Source of the DNA: CAYXOX01 sp964466745
GTDB lineage: Bacteria > Pseudomonadota > Alphaproteobacteria > Rhodobacterales > Rhodobacteraceae
Assembly (NCBI GenBank): GCA_964466745.1
Contig: CAYXOX010000167.1
Span: forward strand, 1-5,966
DNA: 5,966 bases
Direction of reading: 5' to 3'
This document shows, piece by piece, positions 1 to 5,746 of this stretch (position 1 is its first letter; each line of letters opens with the position of its first letter). The notes beneath the pieces are model-generated. The model saw nothing but the letters and a program-made list of their open reading frames with translations. It was not told the origin of the DNA and ran no database searches. The translations under genes and the position numbers were made by a program.

Positions 1-17
1 CCGCGCAAGGCCGCCGC

Positions 18-911
18 CTAGATGCCCTCGGTTGAGCCGTCGCCCAGCACGCGCCCCGCCACGGCATCGAGGCGCGCCAGAAGCCGTGGGTCGCGCGCCT
101 CAGGTGCCGTCAGGATTGCGTGATCGAGCGCGCGGTCGCAGCCTTCGCCGCAATCGGTGCGGGAGCGGCCGAGCAACGCCGGCAGGCCGGAGATCATCTC
201 GCGCGCCCGCGCCGCGTTCGCCGAGAGGGTCGCGATGATGTCCGCGATGTCCACCTCGCCGTGATCGGGGTGCCAGCTGTCGTAGTCCGTGATCATGGCA
301 ACGGAGGCGTAGCAGAGCTCCGCCTCGCGGGCGAGCTTGGCCTCGGGCATGTTCGTCATGCCGATCACGTCGCAGCCCCACACCTCGCGGTAGAGCCGCG
401 ATTCGGCCAGCGAGGAAAACTGCGGGCCCTCCATCGCCAGGTAGGTGCCCCCTTCGTGCACGGTGGCCCCCGCCGCGCGGGCCGCACTCGCGCAGGCCGC
501 CCCGAGACGGCCGCAGACCGGGTGCGCGAGGCTCACATGCGCCACGCAGCCCTCGCCGAAGAAGCTCTTCTCGCGGGCGAACGTCCTGTCGATGAACTGG
601 TCCACGATCACGAAGTGTCCCGGGGCGAGTTCTTCGCGGAACGAGCCGCAGGCGGATACCGAGATCACGTCGGTCACGCCGATACGCTTGAGCGCGTCGA
701 TGTTCGCGCGGTAGGGCACCGAGGAGGGGGCGTGGCGGTGCCCCCGGCCGTGGCGCGGCAGGAAGGAGATGGACATGCCGCCGAGCTGGCCCGTGAAGAT
801 CTGGTCCGAAGGGGCGCCCCAGGGGGACTCGACAGTGTGCCAGCGCGCGTCCTCGAGGCCGTCGATGGCGTAGAGCCCCGATCCGCCGATCACTCCGAGA
901 TGCATGTTCAT
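18..911 (-). CDS. mtnP: S-methyl-5'-thioadenosine phosphorylase
   Basis: This cytosolic enzyme splits S-methyl-5'-thioadenosine, a by-product of polyamine and homoserine-lactone synthesis, with phosphate to give adenine and 5-methylthioribose-1-phosphate. The 297-residue product is full length for the PNP/MTAP family II. Seen in the sequence: the N-terminal GVIGGSGLY (residues 6-14); the phosphate-site segment LPRHGRGHRHAPSSVPYR (51-68) with R53 and H54; SACGS (86-90); MEGPQFSS (160-167); GMTNMPEAKLAREAELCYAS (184-203), the family signature; and TDYDSW (208-213). The two aspartates D209 and D211 are those that select adenine (6-amino) substrates in MTAP, where guanine/hypoxanthine-specific PNPs carry Asn, so MTAP is preferred over PNP. 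The ATG at 911 is preferred over the ATG two codons later because GGAGA (920-924) lies 8 bases upstream of it. The gene may be co-transcribed with the flavin reductase gene upstream. No other methionine-salvage gene is in the window, so the fate of methylthioribose-1-phosphate cannot be read here. Confidence 0.96.
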   Translation of the reverse strand: MNMHLGVIGGSGLYAIDGLEDARWHTVESPWGAPSDQIFTGQLGGMSISFLPRHGRGHRHAPSSVPYRANIDALKRIGVTDVISVSACGSFREELAPGHFVIVDQFIDRTFAREKSFFGEGCVAHVSLAHPVCGRLGAACASAARAAGATVHEGGTYLAMEGPQFSSLAESRLYREVWGCDVIGMTNMPEAKLAREAELCYASVAMITDYDSWHPDHGEVDIADIIATLSANAARAREMISGLPALLGRSRTDCGEGCDRALDHAILTAPEARDPRLLARLDAVAGRVLGDGSTEGI

Positions 912-944
912 CAGGGCCGTCTCCGCCTGCCGCCTTCCCGAGGC

Positions 945-972
945 AGCCTAGGCGACGCAGCGCCAAGGGCAA
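945..972 (-). promoter_or_regulatory. weak candidate promoter for mtnP
   Basis: Reading the minus strand, TTGCCC (967-972) and TAGGCT (945-950) are 16 bases apart and lie about 35-60 bases upstream of the mtnP start. They match only loosely the housekeeping sigma consensus (TTGACA, TATAAT). A promoter would fit the 142-base gap to the flavin reductase gene, but chance matches are expected in such DNA. This is inference from position and partial match only. Confidence 0.2.
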
Positions 973-1017
973 GCCGCCGCGGCGCAGCCGGGCGCTGCTT
1001 TCGCCGCTGGGTCATTG

Positions 1018-1038
1018 CCGGCCGTGCGTGCGGGCCGG
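1018..1038 (-). terminator. possible hairpin after flavin reductase gene
   Basis: CCGGCC (1018-1023) and GGCCGG (1033-1038) form a perfect 6-base-pair stem with a 9-base loop, starting about 15 bases past the flavin reductase stop codon. There is no run of T after the stem on the minus strand, so it is not a standard intrinsic terminator. It could slow polymerase, protect the mRNA 3' end, or be chance in GC-rich DNA. Confidence 0.3.
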
Positions 1039-1053
1039 AAGCGCGCCCGGGGC

Positions 1054-1659
1054 CTAGTCGCCGGGGCGCGCGAGCGGGAACGGCTTTTCCACGACGGCGT
1101 AGTCGCGGTAGCCGAGGCGGGAGAGGGGCCGCACCTTGCGCAGATCGAAGAAGCCATCGGTGAGGTACTCGTCGCGAATGTGCACGCCCACGACCTGGCC
1201 GAACGCCACGAGGTTGGCCGCGCCGGGCAGCTCCACGATCTGCACGACCTCGCATTCGAGGCTTGCCGGCGCCATTTCCACCCGCGAGCAGGCGATGCGT
1301 TCGCAGGGCAACCGTGCGAGCCCCGCGTCGGCGAACTCGTCGGTTTCCCTGGGCCACGGACCGGAGGTCCGGTTCATCGCGTCCATGAGCGCCTCGGCAA
1401 CGACGTTGACGCAGAACACCCCCGTTTCCCGGAGGTTGGCCATGCTGTCTTTCGTGCCGTCGCGGTCGGGTTTGGCCGAGGTGGAGGCGAACATCACCAT
1501 TGGAGGAACGTAGGCAACCGCGTTGAAGAACGAGTACGGGGCGAGGTTCTCGCGCCCGTCGGTGCCGCGGGTCGAGATCCACCCGATGGGGCGTGGCGCG
1601 ACGATGGCGTTGAACGGGTTGTGCGGCAGGCCGTGGCCGTCCTCTGGGCGGTAGAACAT
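1054..1659 (-). CDS. flavin reductase-like FMN-binding protein (DIM6/NTAB type)
   Basis: The 201-residue protein has the split-barrel FMN-binding fold of the flavin reductase-like family, whose members reduce free FMN with NAD(P)H or act as FMN-dependent oxidoreductases in the cytosol. Visible family features are PRPIGWISTRG (residues 22-32), NLAPYSFFN (38-46), a flavin-contact stretch PPMVMFASTS (52-61), KDSMANLRETGVFCVNV (70-86), GQVVGVHI (154-161) and the C-terminal PLSRLGYRDYAVV (178-190). The frame is open upstream to 1755, but the extra 32 residues are basic and unlike the family. The family usually begins close to MFYRP, and GAAGGA (1669-1674) sits 9 bases before the ATG at 1659, so that start was chosen. 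The gene diverges from the GNAT gene and may be co-transcribed with mtnP. The substrate cannot be told: no monooxygenase partner lies nearby, and a general FMN reductase or an uncharacterised flavoprotein are equally possible. Confidence 0.88.
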   Translation of the reverse strand: MFYRPEDGHGLPHNPFNAIVAPRPIGWISTRGTDGRENLAPYSFFNAVAYVPPMVMFASTSAKPDRDGTKDSMANLRETGVFCVNVVAEALMDAMNRTSGPWPRETDEFADAGLARLPCERIACSRVEMAPASLECEVVQIVELPGAANLVAFGQVVGVHIRDEYLTDGFFDLRKVRPLSRLGYRDYAVVEKPFPLARPGD

Positions 1660-1668
1660 CGGGTCTGA

Positions 1669-1674
1669 TCCTTC
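1669..1674 (-). promoter_or_regulatory. ribosome binding site deciding the flavin reductase start
   Basis: The minus strand reads GAAGGA here, 9 bases before the ATG at 1657-1659. It supports a 201-residue product over the 233-residue version that would start at 1755 and would run through the divergent control region. Confidence 0.65.
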
Positions 1675-1684
1675 GGCAGGGCGT

Positions 1685-1713
1685 TTGCCGACGGGGTAGC
1701 GCCGTGCTACGGC
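1685..1713 (+). promoter_or_regulatory. weak candidate promoter for the GNAT gene
   Basis: TTGCCG (1685-1690) and TACGGC (1708-1713) are separated by 17 bases, a standard spacing, although the -10 hexamer is a poor match. If real, transcription would begin near 1720, downstream of the possible GTG start at 1704, which would favour the GTG at 1743. The palindrome 1699-1715 would overlap the -10 element, as in a repressor site. Confidence 0.2.
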
Positions 1714-1715
1714 GC
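1699..1715. promoter_or_regulatory. 17-base palindrome, candidate operator
   Basis: GCGCCGT (1699-1705) and ACGGCGC (1709-1715) are exact inverted copies around a 3-base centre. The site lies in the 83 bases between two divergently transcribed starts (flavin reductase at 1659, GNAT at about 1743), where a dimeric repressor or activator would be expected to bind. An overlapping arrangement, GTAGC (1696-1700) with GCTAC (1706-1710), is also perfect, so alternative pairings exist. No transcription-factor gene is in the window and the regulator, if any, is unknown. Chance in GC-rich DNA is possible. Confidence 0.35.
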
Positions 1716-1742
1716 GCACCACCCGGAAATGCGAGCGCGCCC

Positions 1743-2285
1743 GTGTCTGCCCCAAGCTTCACTCTTCTGCCGGAGACACGCGACGACTGGTGGGAGGTCG
1801 AGGCGCTTTTCGATCTGTGCTTCGCACCGGGTCGCGAGGCGCTTTCCTCCTATCGCCTGCGCGACGGGACCGCGCCGCTCGCCGATCTGGGGCGGGTCGC
1901 ACGCGACCGCGACGGCATCCTCGCCGGGGCGCTGCGGTTCTGGCCGGTGCGCGTGGACGGCAAGGAGGCGCTGCTCCTCGGCCCCATCGCGGTGCACCCC
2001 ACGCGGCAGGGCGAGGGGCTCGGAGGCCTGCTGATGCGCGAGGGGCTGGGCGCCGCACGCGCCGGCGGATGGTCGCGCGTGCTGCTGGTGGGCGATGCGC
2101 CCTACTACGGCCGGTTCGGCTTCGCCCGGTTGCCGCAGGTGGAGATGCCCCCGCCCACGAACCCCGAGCGGGTGCTCGGCATCGCCCTCGTTCCCGGCGC
2201 CTGGGACGGCGTTACCGGCCCCGTCACCCGCGCCGACGGCGGCATCGATGCCGCAGCGGCCGGCGGAAAAAGCGACGGGGTTTGA
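1743..2285 (+). CDS. GNAT family N-acetyltransferase
   Basis: The product, about 180 residues, is a single-domain GNAT acetyltransferase that transfers the acetyl group of acetyl-CoA to an amine on an unknown acceptor. The evidence is the acetyl-CoA-binding segment LLLGPIAVHPTRQGEGLGG (residues 77-95), with the pyrophosphate-binding loop R88-Q-G-E-G-L-G94 (motif A, R/Q-x-x-G-x-G), and the later LLVGDAPYYGRFGFAR (114-129), typical of the YhbS-like subgroup. An N-terminal stretch LFDLCFAPGREALSSYRLR (22-40) is common to alphaproteobacterial members. There is no ATG start: in-frame GTG codons occur at 1704 and 1743. I chose 1743 because the protein then begins close to the conserved domain and because 1704 falls inside the palindrome and candidate promoter. 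Neither has a strong Shine-Dalgarno site, so the start is uncertain. The EcsC-family gene follows 52 bases later on the same strand. The substrate cannot be inferred. Confidence 0.85.
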   Translation: MSAPSFTLLPETRDDWWEVEALFDLCFAPGREALSSYRLRDGTAPLADLGRVARDRDGILAGALRFWPVRVDGKEALLLGPIAVHPTRQGEGLGGLLMREGLGAARAGGWSRVLLVGDAPYYGRFGFARLPQVEMPPPTNPERVLGIALVPGAWDGVTGPVTRADGGIDAAAAGGKSDGV

Positions 2286-2321
2286 AATCGAGCCTTTCCG
2301 TGCCGACATGTGCGATGCCCC

Positions 2322-2330
2322 GAGGAGAGA
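2322..2330 (+). promoter_or_regulatory. strong ribosome binding site deciding the EcsC-family start
   Basis: GAGGAGAGA ends 7 bases before the ATG at 2338. It rules in favour of that start over the in-frame ATG at 2308 and over the long open frame reaching back into the GNAT gene. Confidence 0.8.
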
Positions 2331-2337
2331 CCCGCCC

Positions 2338-3117
2338 ATGACCGTTCCCGTCGCACTGGCATCGTCGATCGACGAGGAGATCGCGCTGCTCGCCCGCCGC
2401 TACGGTCGGGCCAACGGCGTGGGCATGCAGATCCTGAACCTCGTGGGCGGGCAGGCCGAGAACCTGCTCGAGCGCCTGCCCGACAGCGCCAAGGGGCAGC
2501 TCGAGAGCGCCACCTCCGCGGCGCTGGCCCGCTCGGCCCGGCTTGCCGCCGAAAGCCGCGGTGTGGTGGCCGACCAGGCGCCCTGGCTCAACCGGGTGCT
2601 GACCGCGGCGATGGGGGCCGCGGGCGGGGCCGGGGGCCTGCCCACCGCGCTGGCCGAGCTGCCGGTGACAACGACGGTGCTGATGCGCGTCATCCAGGGC
2701 GTCGCGGCCGAGCACGGGTTCGATCCGGGCGACGAGGCGGTGCAAGCCGATTGCGTGCGCGTGTTCGCCGCCGCAGGCCCGCTCGCGGAAGACGACGGCG
2801 CGGAGACGGGTTTCCTGGCCGCTCGGGTGACGCTGACGGGCGCCACGCTTCATGGCCTCATCGCCCGTGTGGCGCCCCGCTTCGCTGCGGTGCTGGGCCA
2901 GAAGCTTGCCGCGCAGATGGTTCCGGTGCTCGGTGCCGCGGCCGGGGCGGCGATCAACTATGCCTACACCAGCTACTACCAGGAGATCGCCCATGTGCAT
3001 TTCGGCCTCCGCCGGCTGGCACGCGAGCGTGCCGTTTCCGAAACCGAACTGACCGAACGTCTGCGCATCGCGATGGCGGCGGCCCGCGCGGCCCGTGCGC
3101 CGCGGCGTGCCGTGTGA
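2338..3117 (+). CDS. EcsC family protein, function unknown
   Basis: The 259-residue protein resembles the EcsC family, named after the third gene of the Bacillus ecs operon, whose biochemical role is not established. Family-like features seen are a glycine/alanine-rich turn AAMGAAGGAGGLPTALAELP (90-109) leading into a helix VTTTVLMRVIQGVAAEHGFD (110-129), and a second Gly/Ala-rich helix-turn VLGAAAGAAINYAYTSYYQE (197-216) followed by HFGLRRLARER. The chain is mostly alpha-helical and Ala-rich with moderately hydrophobic stretches around 90-120 and 168-210. These may touch a membrane, but they are not clear transmembrane spans and no signal peptide is seen. The C terminus is short and basic (RAARAPRRAV). 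It is probably co-transcribed with the GNAT gene but has its own strong ribosome binding site. Unlike in Bacillus, no ecsA/ecsB transporter genes are adjacent. The family call is from the motif pattern and is fairly confident; the function is unknown. Confidence 0.82.
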   Translation: MTVPVALASSIDEEIALLARRYGRANGVGMQILNLVGGQAENLLERLPDSAKGQLESATSAALARSARLAAESRGVVADQAPWLNRVLTAAMGAAGGAGGLPTALAELPVTTTVLMRVIQGVAAEHGFDPGDEAVQADCVRVFAAAGPLAEDDGAETGFLAARVTLTGATLHGLIARVAPRFAAVLGQKLAAQMVPVLGAAAGAAINYAYTSYYQEIAHVHFGLRRLARERAVSETELTERLRIAMAAARAARAPRRAV

Positions 3118-3120
3118 GAT

Positions 3121-5367
3121 TCAGGCCGGCAGGCGGCGCAGCGCTTCCATCACCGAGGGCCGCACGGATTGCTCGCCCCGGGCCCGTGCCTCCCGGATGA
3201 CGGTGCCGATCTCCTCGAGATCCACCCGGCGCAGCAGGTGCTTGACGGGGCCGATGGAGGCCGGTCGCATGGATAGCTCCCGAAGCCCCATCGCCGCGAG
3301 GCAGACCGCCTCCACCGGGCGGCCGGCATCCTCGCCGCAGAAGGAAACCGGCGTGCTGGTTTCCTCGCATCTGCCGACGATTTGCTCGATGAAGCTGAGG
3401 AAGCTCACGTTGAGCGTGTCGTAACGGCGGCGGACCAGCTCGTTCTCGCGGTCCGCCGCGAAGAAGAACTGCTTGAGATCGTTGCCCCCGATGGAAAGGA
3501 AATCGACCTCCTCGAAGAACTTCCGTGGTGCGAAGCCGAGGCTGGGCGTCTCGAGCATCGCGCCGACGCGAAGTTTCGAGGGCAGCGCATGGCCGAGGAT
3601 CTGTTCGCGCTCGAGCGCCTTGTCCATCTCCGCCCGTGCGGCCCGGTACTCGTCGAACTGCGCGATGAAGGGAAACATCACGCTCAGCGGGCGCCCGTCG
3701 GCGGCGCGCAGGAGCGCCTGCAGCTGCATCCGCAGGACGCCCGGACGGTCCAGCCCGACGCGGATCGCCCGCCATCCCAGCGCGGGGTTCGGCTCGTCCT
3801 GCCGTGCCATGTAGGGCAGCACCTTGTCGGAGCCGATGTCGAGCGTGCGGAACACGACCCGCTTGCCCTGCGCGGCATCCAGCACGCGCGCGTAGAGCGC
3901 GGAAAGCTCGGCCCGCTTCGGCATCTGGTTGCGGATGAGAAACTGCAGCTCGGTGCGGAAGAGCCCCACACCCTCGGCTCCGGAGCTTTCCAGAGAGGGC
4001 AGGTCGGCCATCAGACCGGCGTTCATCAAGAGCGCCACCGTGTTTCCGCAGCGGGCGCGGGCGGGCTCGCCCCGGATCGAGGCATACCGTTCCTGCGCCT
4101 CGGCCTGCATCGCCATCTTGTCCCGGAAGGAGGCGGCCACGGTATCGTCGGGGCGCAGGTGCACGATGCCCTGGTCGCCGTCGACCATCACGAGATCACC
4201 GTTGAGCGCCTCCGTCGTCACCGGGCCCGCCTGGATGACGAGCGGGATCGCCCATGCACGCGCCACGATCGCCGCATGGCTGCCAACCGAGCCGTCTTCG
4301 AGCACGATGCCCTTCAGGGTGCGCCCGTATTCCAGAAGCTCCCCCGGACCGATGTTGCGCGCGACGAGAATCGGGTTCTCGGGCATCTCCGCGCCCGTCT
4401 CGCGGCCCTGGCCGGTGAGCAGGCGCAGCAGCCGGTTGGAAAGATCGTCGAGGTCGTTCAGCCGCTCGCGCAGGTAGGTGTCGGGGACCTGGGCCATCCG
4501 CGCGCGCGCCGAGGATTGCTCCTTCTCGACCGCAGCCTCAGCCGAAAGACCGCGTGCGATGTCTTCCTCCATCCGCCGCATCCATCCGCGCGAGTTGGCG
4601 AACATGCGGTAGGCCTCGAGCACGTCCGCCTGCTCGCCGACGGCTCCGGGCGTGGCGCTCAGCATCTCGTCCACGCTCATGCGCAGCTCTTCCACGGCGT
4701 CGCGCAGGCGCTTGAGCTCGCGATCGGGGTCGTCGGCGAAGGGATTGGTCACCACCACGCGCGGTTCGTGGAGGAACACGCGGCCCTCGGCGGTGCCCTC
4801 CTGGCCGACGGTGCCGCGGAACATCACCGGTTGCTTGTGCCGGGCCGAAAGCGCGGCGCCCTCGCCGAGGAAGGCGCCCAGCTCGGCCATTTCCGCCAGG
4901 ACCATGGCGACCACTTCGAGCGCGTAGATCTCGTCGTCGGAATAACTGCGCGCCTCGCGCGATTGGACCACGAGCACGCCAAGGCTCTGGCCCAGCCGCT
5001 GGATCGGAACGCCGAGAAAGCTGGAATAGATCTCCTCGCCCGTCTCGGGCATGTAGCGAAACCCCTTGGCGCTGGGCGCGTCGGGGGTGTTGATGACCCG
5101 CCCGCGCCTTGCCACGCGGCCCACGAGGCCCTCGCCGAGGCGCATCCGGGTGTTGTGGACGGCTCCCGGGTTCAGCCCTTCGGTGGCGCACAGCTCCAGC
5201 GTTTCGGGGTCGCGGAACAGGTAGATCGAGCAGACTTCCGTATGCATCGAGGAAGCGATGAGCTGGGTGATCCGGTCGAGCCGGGCCTGGCCGGTATCGT
5301 CCTCGGCCAGGGCGGCGCGCAGACGGCCGAGCAGCTTGCGGCTCTCCGATTCCGTGCGCTCTGGCAT
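3121..5367 (-). CDS. ptsP: phosphoenolpyruvate--protein phosphotransferase, Enzyme I of the nitrogen PTS
   Basis: The 748-residue cytosolic protein takes phosphate from phosphoenolpyruvate and passes it to NPr and on to EIIA-Ntr, a regulatory relay without sugar transport. Domains in order: a GAF domain (about 25-165), the NPr-binding/N-terminal Enzyme I domain (about 185-320), the swivelling phosphohistidine domain with H364 in GSHAAIVARAWAIP (362-375), and the PEP-binding barrel (about 435-720). Barrel residues seen are R471 (GLFRTEL), R507 (FRTLDIGSDK), the metal ligands E606 (MLETPS) and D630 (GGNDLKQF), and C677 (VSFCGEDAGR), the expected proton donor, so it appears fully active. In enteric and rhizobial relatives the GAF domain senses glutamine; the same is inferred here. 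The frame opens to 5424, but the ATG at 5367 is preferred: GGAGAGG lies 8 bases before it and the family starts with MPERTESESR. No lysC, npr or ptsN gene lies beside it in the window. Confidence 0.96.
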   Translation of the reverse strand: MPERTESESRKLLGRLRAALAEDDTGQARLDRITQLIASSMHTEVCSIYLFRDPETLELCATEGLNPGAVHNTRMRLGEGLVGRVARRGRVINTPDAPSAKGFRYMPETGEEIYSSFLGVPIQRLGQSLGVLVVQSREARSYSDDEIYALEVVAMVLAEMAELGAFLGEGAALSARHKQPVMFRGTVGQEGTAEGRVFLHEPRVVVTNPFADDPDRELKRLRDAVEELRMSVDEMLSATPGAVGEQADVLEAYRMFANSRGWMRRMEEDIARGLSAEAAVEKEQSSARARMAQVPDTYLRERLNDLDDLSNRLLRLLTGQGRETGAEMPENPILVARNIGPGELLEYGRTLKGIVLEDGSVGSHAAIVARAWAIPLVIQAGPVTTEALNGDLVMVDGDQGIVHLRPDDTVAASFRDKMAMQAEAQERYASIRGEPARARCGNTVALLMNAGLMADLPSLESSGAEGVGLFRTELQFLIRNQMPKRAELSALYARVLDAAQGKRVVFRTLDIGSDKVLPYMARQDEPNPALGWRAIRVGLDRPGVLRMQLQALLRAADGRPLSVMFPFIAQFDEYRAARAEMDKALEREQILGHALPSKLRVGAMLETPSLGFAPRKFFEEVDFLSIGGNDLKQFFFAADRENELVRRRYDTLNVSFLSFIEQIVGRCEETSTPVSFCGEDAGRPVEAVCLAAMGLRELSMRPASIGPVKHLLRRVDLEEIGTVIREARARGEQSVRPSVMEALRRLPA

Positions 5368-5375
5368 TTCTACCA

Positions 5376-5382
5376 CCTCTCC
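5376..5382 (-). promoter_or_regulatory. ribosome binding site deciding the ptsP start
   Basis: The minus strand reads GGAGAGG, 8 bases before the ATG at 5365-5367. It favours the 748-residue product over a 767-residue version starting at 5424, whose extra 19 residues are unlike the conserved N terminus. Confidence 0.7.
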
Positions 5383-5466
5383 GGCTCCGCCCGCGGGCGC
5401 GCATTCCACCGCGCTGTGATGCACGCCCCCGGCGGAGATCGGCCGTCCTGCACCGGGTTGTCCGAA

Positions 5467-5491
5467 GGCGGGTTAGATCACAGGACCCGCC
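5467..5491. promoter_or_regulatory. inverted repeat about 100 bases upstream of ptsP
   Basis: GGCGGGT (5467-5473) and ACCCGCC (5485-5491) are exact inverted copies around an 11-base, AT-richer centre (TAGATCACAGG). It could be an operator, a leader hairpin of the ptsP mRNA, or a remnant of transcription termination from the gene upstream, but no T run follows on the minus strand. The comparatively AT-rich patch in its centre is a possible site for a -10 element. Confidence 0.3.
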
Positions 5492-5518
5492 GGAACGGAA
5501 CTGGATTGTCGCCCGGGG

Positions 5519-5601
5519 CCGGATCCGTGCGCCTGGCCGCCGATGCGGCTGCCCGCCCAGGGCGGGGTGGGCCGCGGAGCGCCCTGCGCCTGCGGATCCG
5601 G
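5519..5601. repeat. nested inverted repeats upstream of ptsP
   Basis: Outer arms CCGGATCCG (5519-5527) and CGGATCCGG (5593-5601) are exact inverted copies 65 bases apart. Between them CCCGCCC (5552-5558) and GGGCGGG (5560-5566) pair around a single base; in RNA a slightly shorter stem with a small loop would form. The octamer TGCGCCTG lies just inside both arms in direct orientation. This could fold as a long branched hairpin, but no known element was recognised. Confidence 0.4.
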
Positions 5602-5726
5602 GTTTCCGCCCGCGGCGGCGTCACGTCGGGCTTCCGGGCGCGGCGCGGGGCAGGGATGCCGCCGTTCCGGCGCCACCCGTCCCGGCGAGGGAGCTCGCGC
5701 TTTTGGGAGTTCGCACGCCGATCCGA

Positions 5727-5742
5727 CGTGGACGCGGCCACG
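5727..5742 (-). terminator. weak hairpin after the beta-oxidation gene
   Basis: CGTGG (5727-5731) and CCACG (5738-5742) pair with a 6-base loop, beginning 4 bases past the stop codon of the edge gene on the minus strand. No T run follows, so it is at best a weak or factor-assisted terminator. Confidence 0.2.
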
Positions 5743-5746
5743 CGTC

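Larger units (their letters stand above)
5383..5746. other. GC-rich intergenic region with many inverted repeats
   Basis: About 360 bases between the ptsP ribosome binding site and the stop codon of the beta-oxidation gene hold no convincing gene. Open frames exist on both strands but encode Pro/Arg/Gly/Ala-rich low-complexity chains without good ribosome binding sites. The stretch is rich in inverted repeats: GGCGGGT/ACCCGCC (5467-5473, 5485-5491), CCGGATCCG/CGGATCCGG (5519-5527, 5593-5601), CCCGCCC/GGGCGGG (5552-5558, 5560-5566) and CGCCG/CGGCG (5660-5664, 5668-5672). TGCGCCTG occurs twice directly (5528-5535, 5585-5592). The region must hold the ptsP promoter unless ptsP is read from the gene upstream. 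No clear promoter hexamers were found. Confidence 0.6.

Noticed and set aside
1..21. Possible tail of a plus-strand gene ending PRKAAA then TAG at 19-21, overlapping the mtnP stop.
   Set aside because: Only six codons are visible. The basic, Ala-rich end would suit many proteins, and no family can be recognised, so it is not annotated.
120..1163. Long plus-strand open frame of 347 codons opposite mtnP and part of the flavin reductase gene.
   Set aside because: It is the antisense shadow of well-supported genes: it spans two genes and their spacer, and its product is Arg/Ala/Gly/His-rich with no family pattern.
2095..2337. Upstream extension of the EcsC-family frame into the GNAT gene (81 extra codons), including an ATG at 2308.
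   Set aside because: The extension is Pro/Ala/Arg-rich out-of-frame GNAT sequence, and the strong GAGGAGAGA site at 2322-2330 fixes the start at 2338.
5473..5676. A 67-codon minus-strand open frame with a GTG start between ptsP and the edge gene.
   Set aside because: The product is Pro/Arg/Gly/Ala-rich low complexity, there is no good ribosome binding site before 5676, and the codon bias fades toward its end. Long open frames arise by chance in DNA this rich in G and C.
5685..5704. Stem GCGAG (5685-5689) with CTCGC (5694-5698), followed by GC and TTTT, resembling a plus-strand terminator.
   Set aside because: The stem has only 5 base pairs, the T run is 4, and no plus-strand gene precedes it. 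On the minus strand, where the flanking genes lie, there is no T run.
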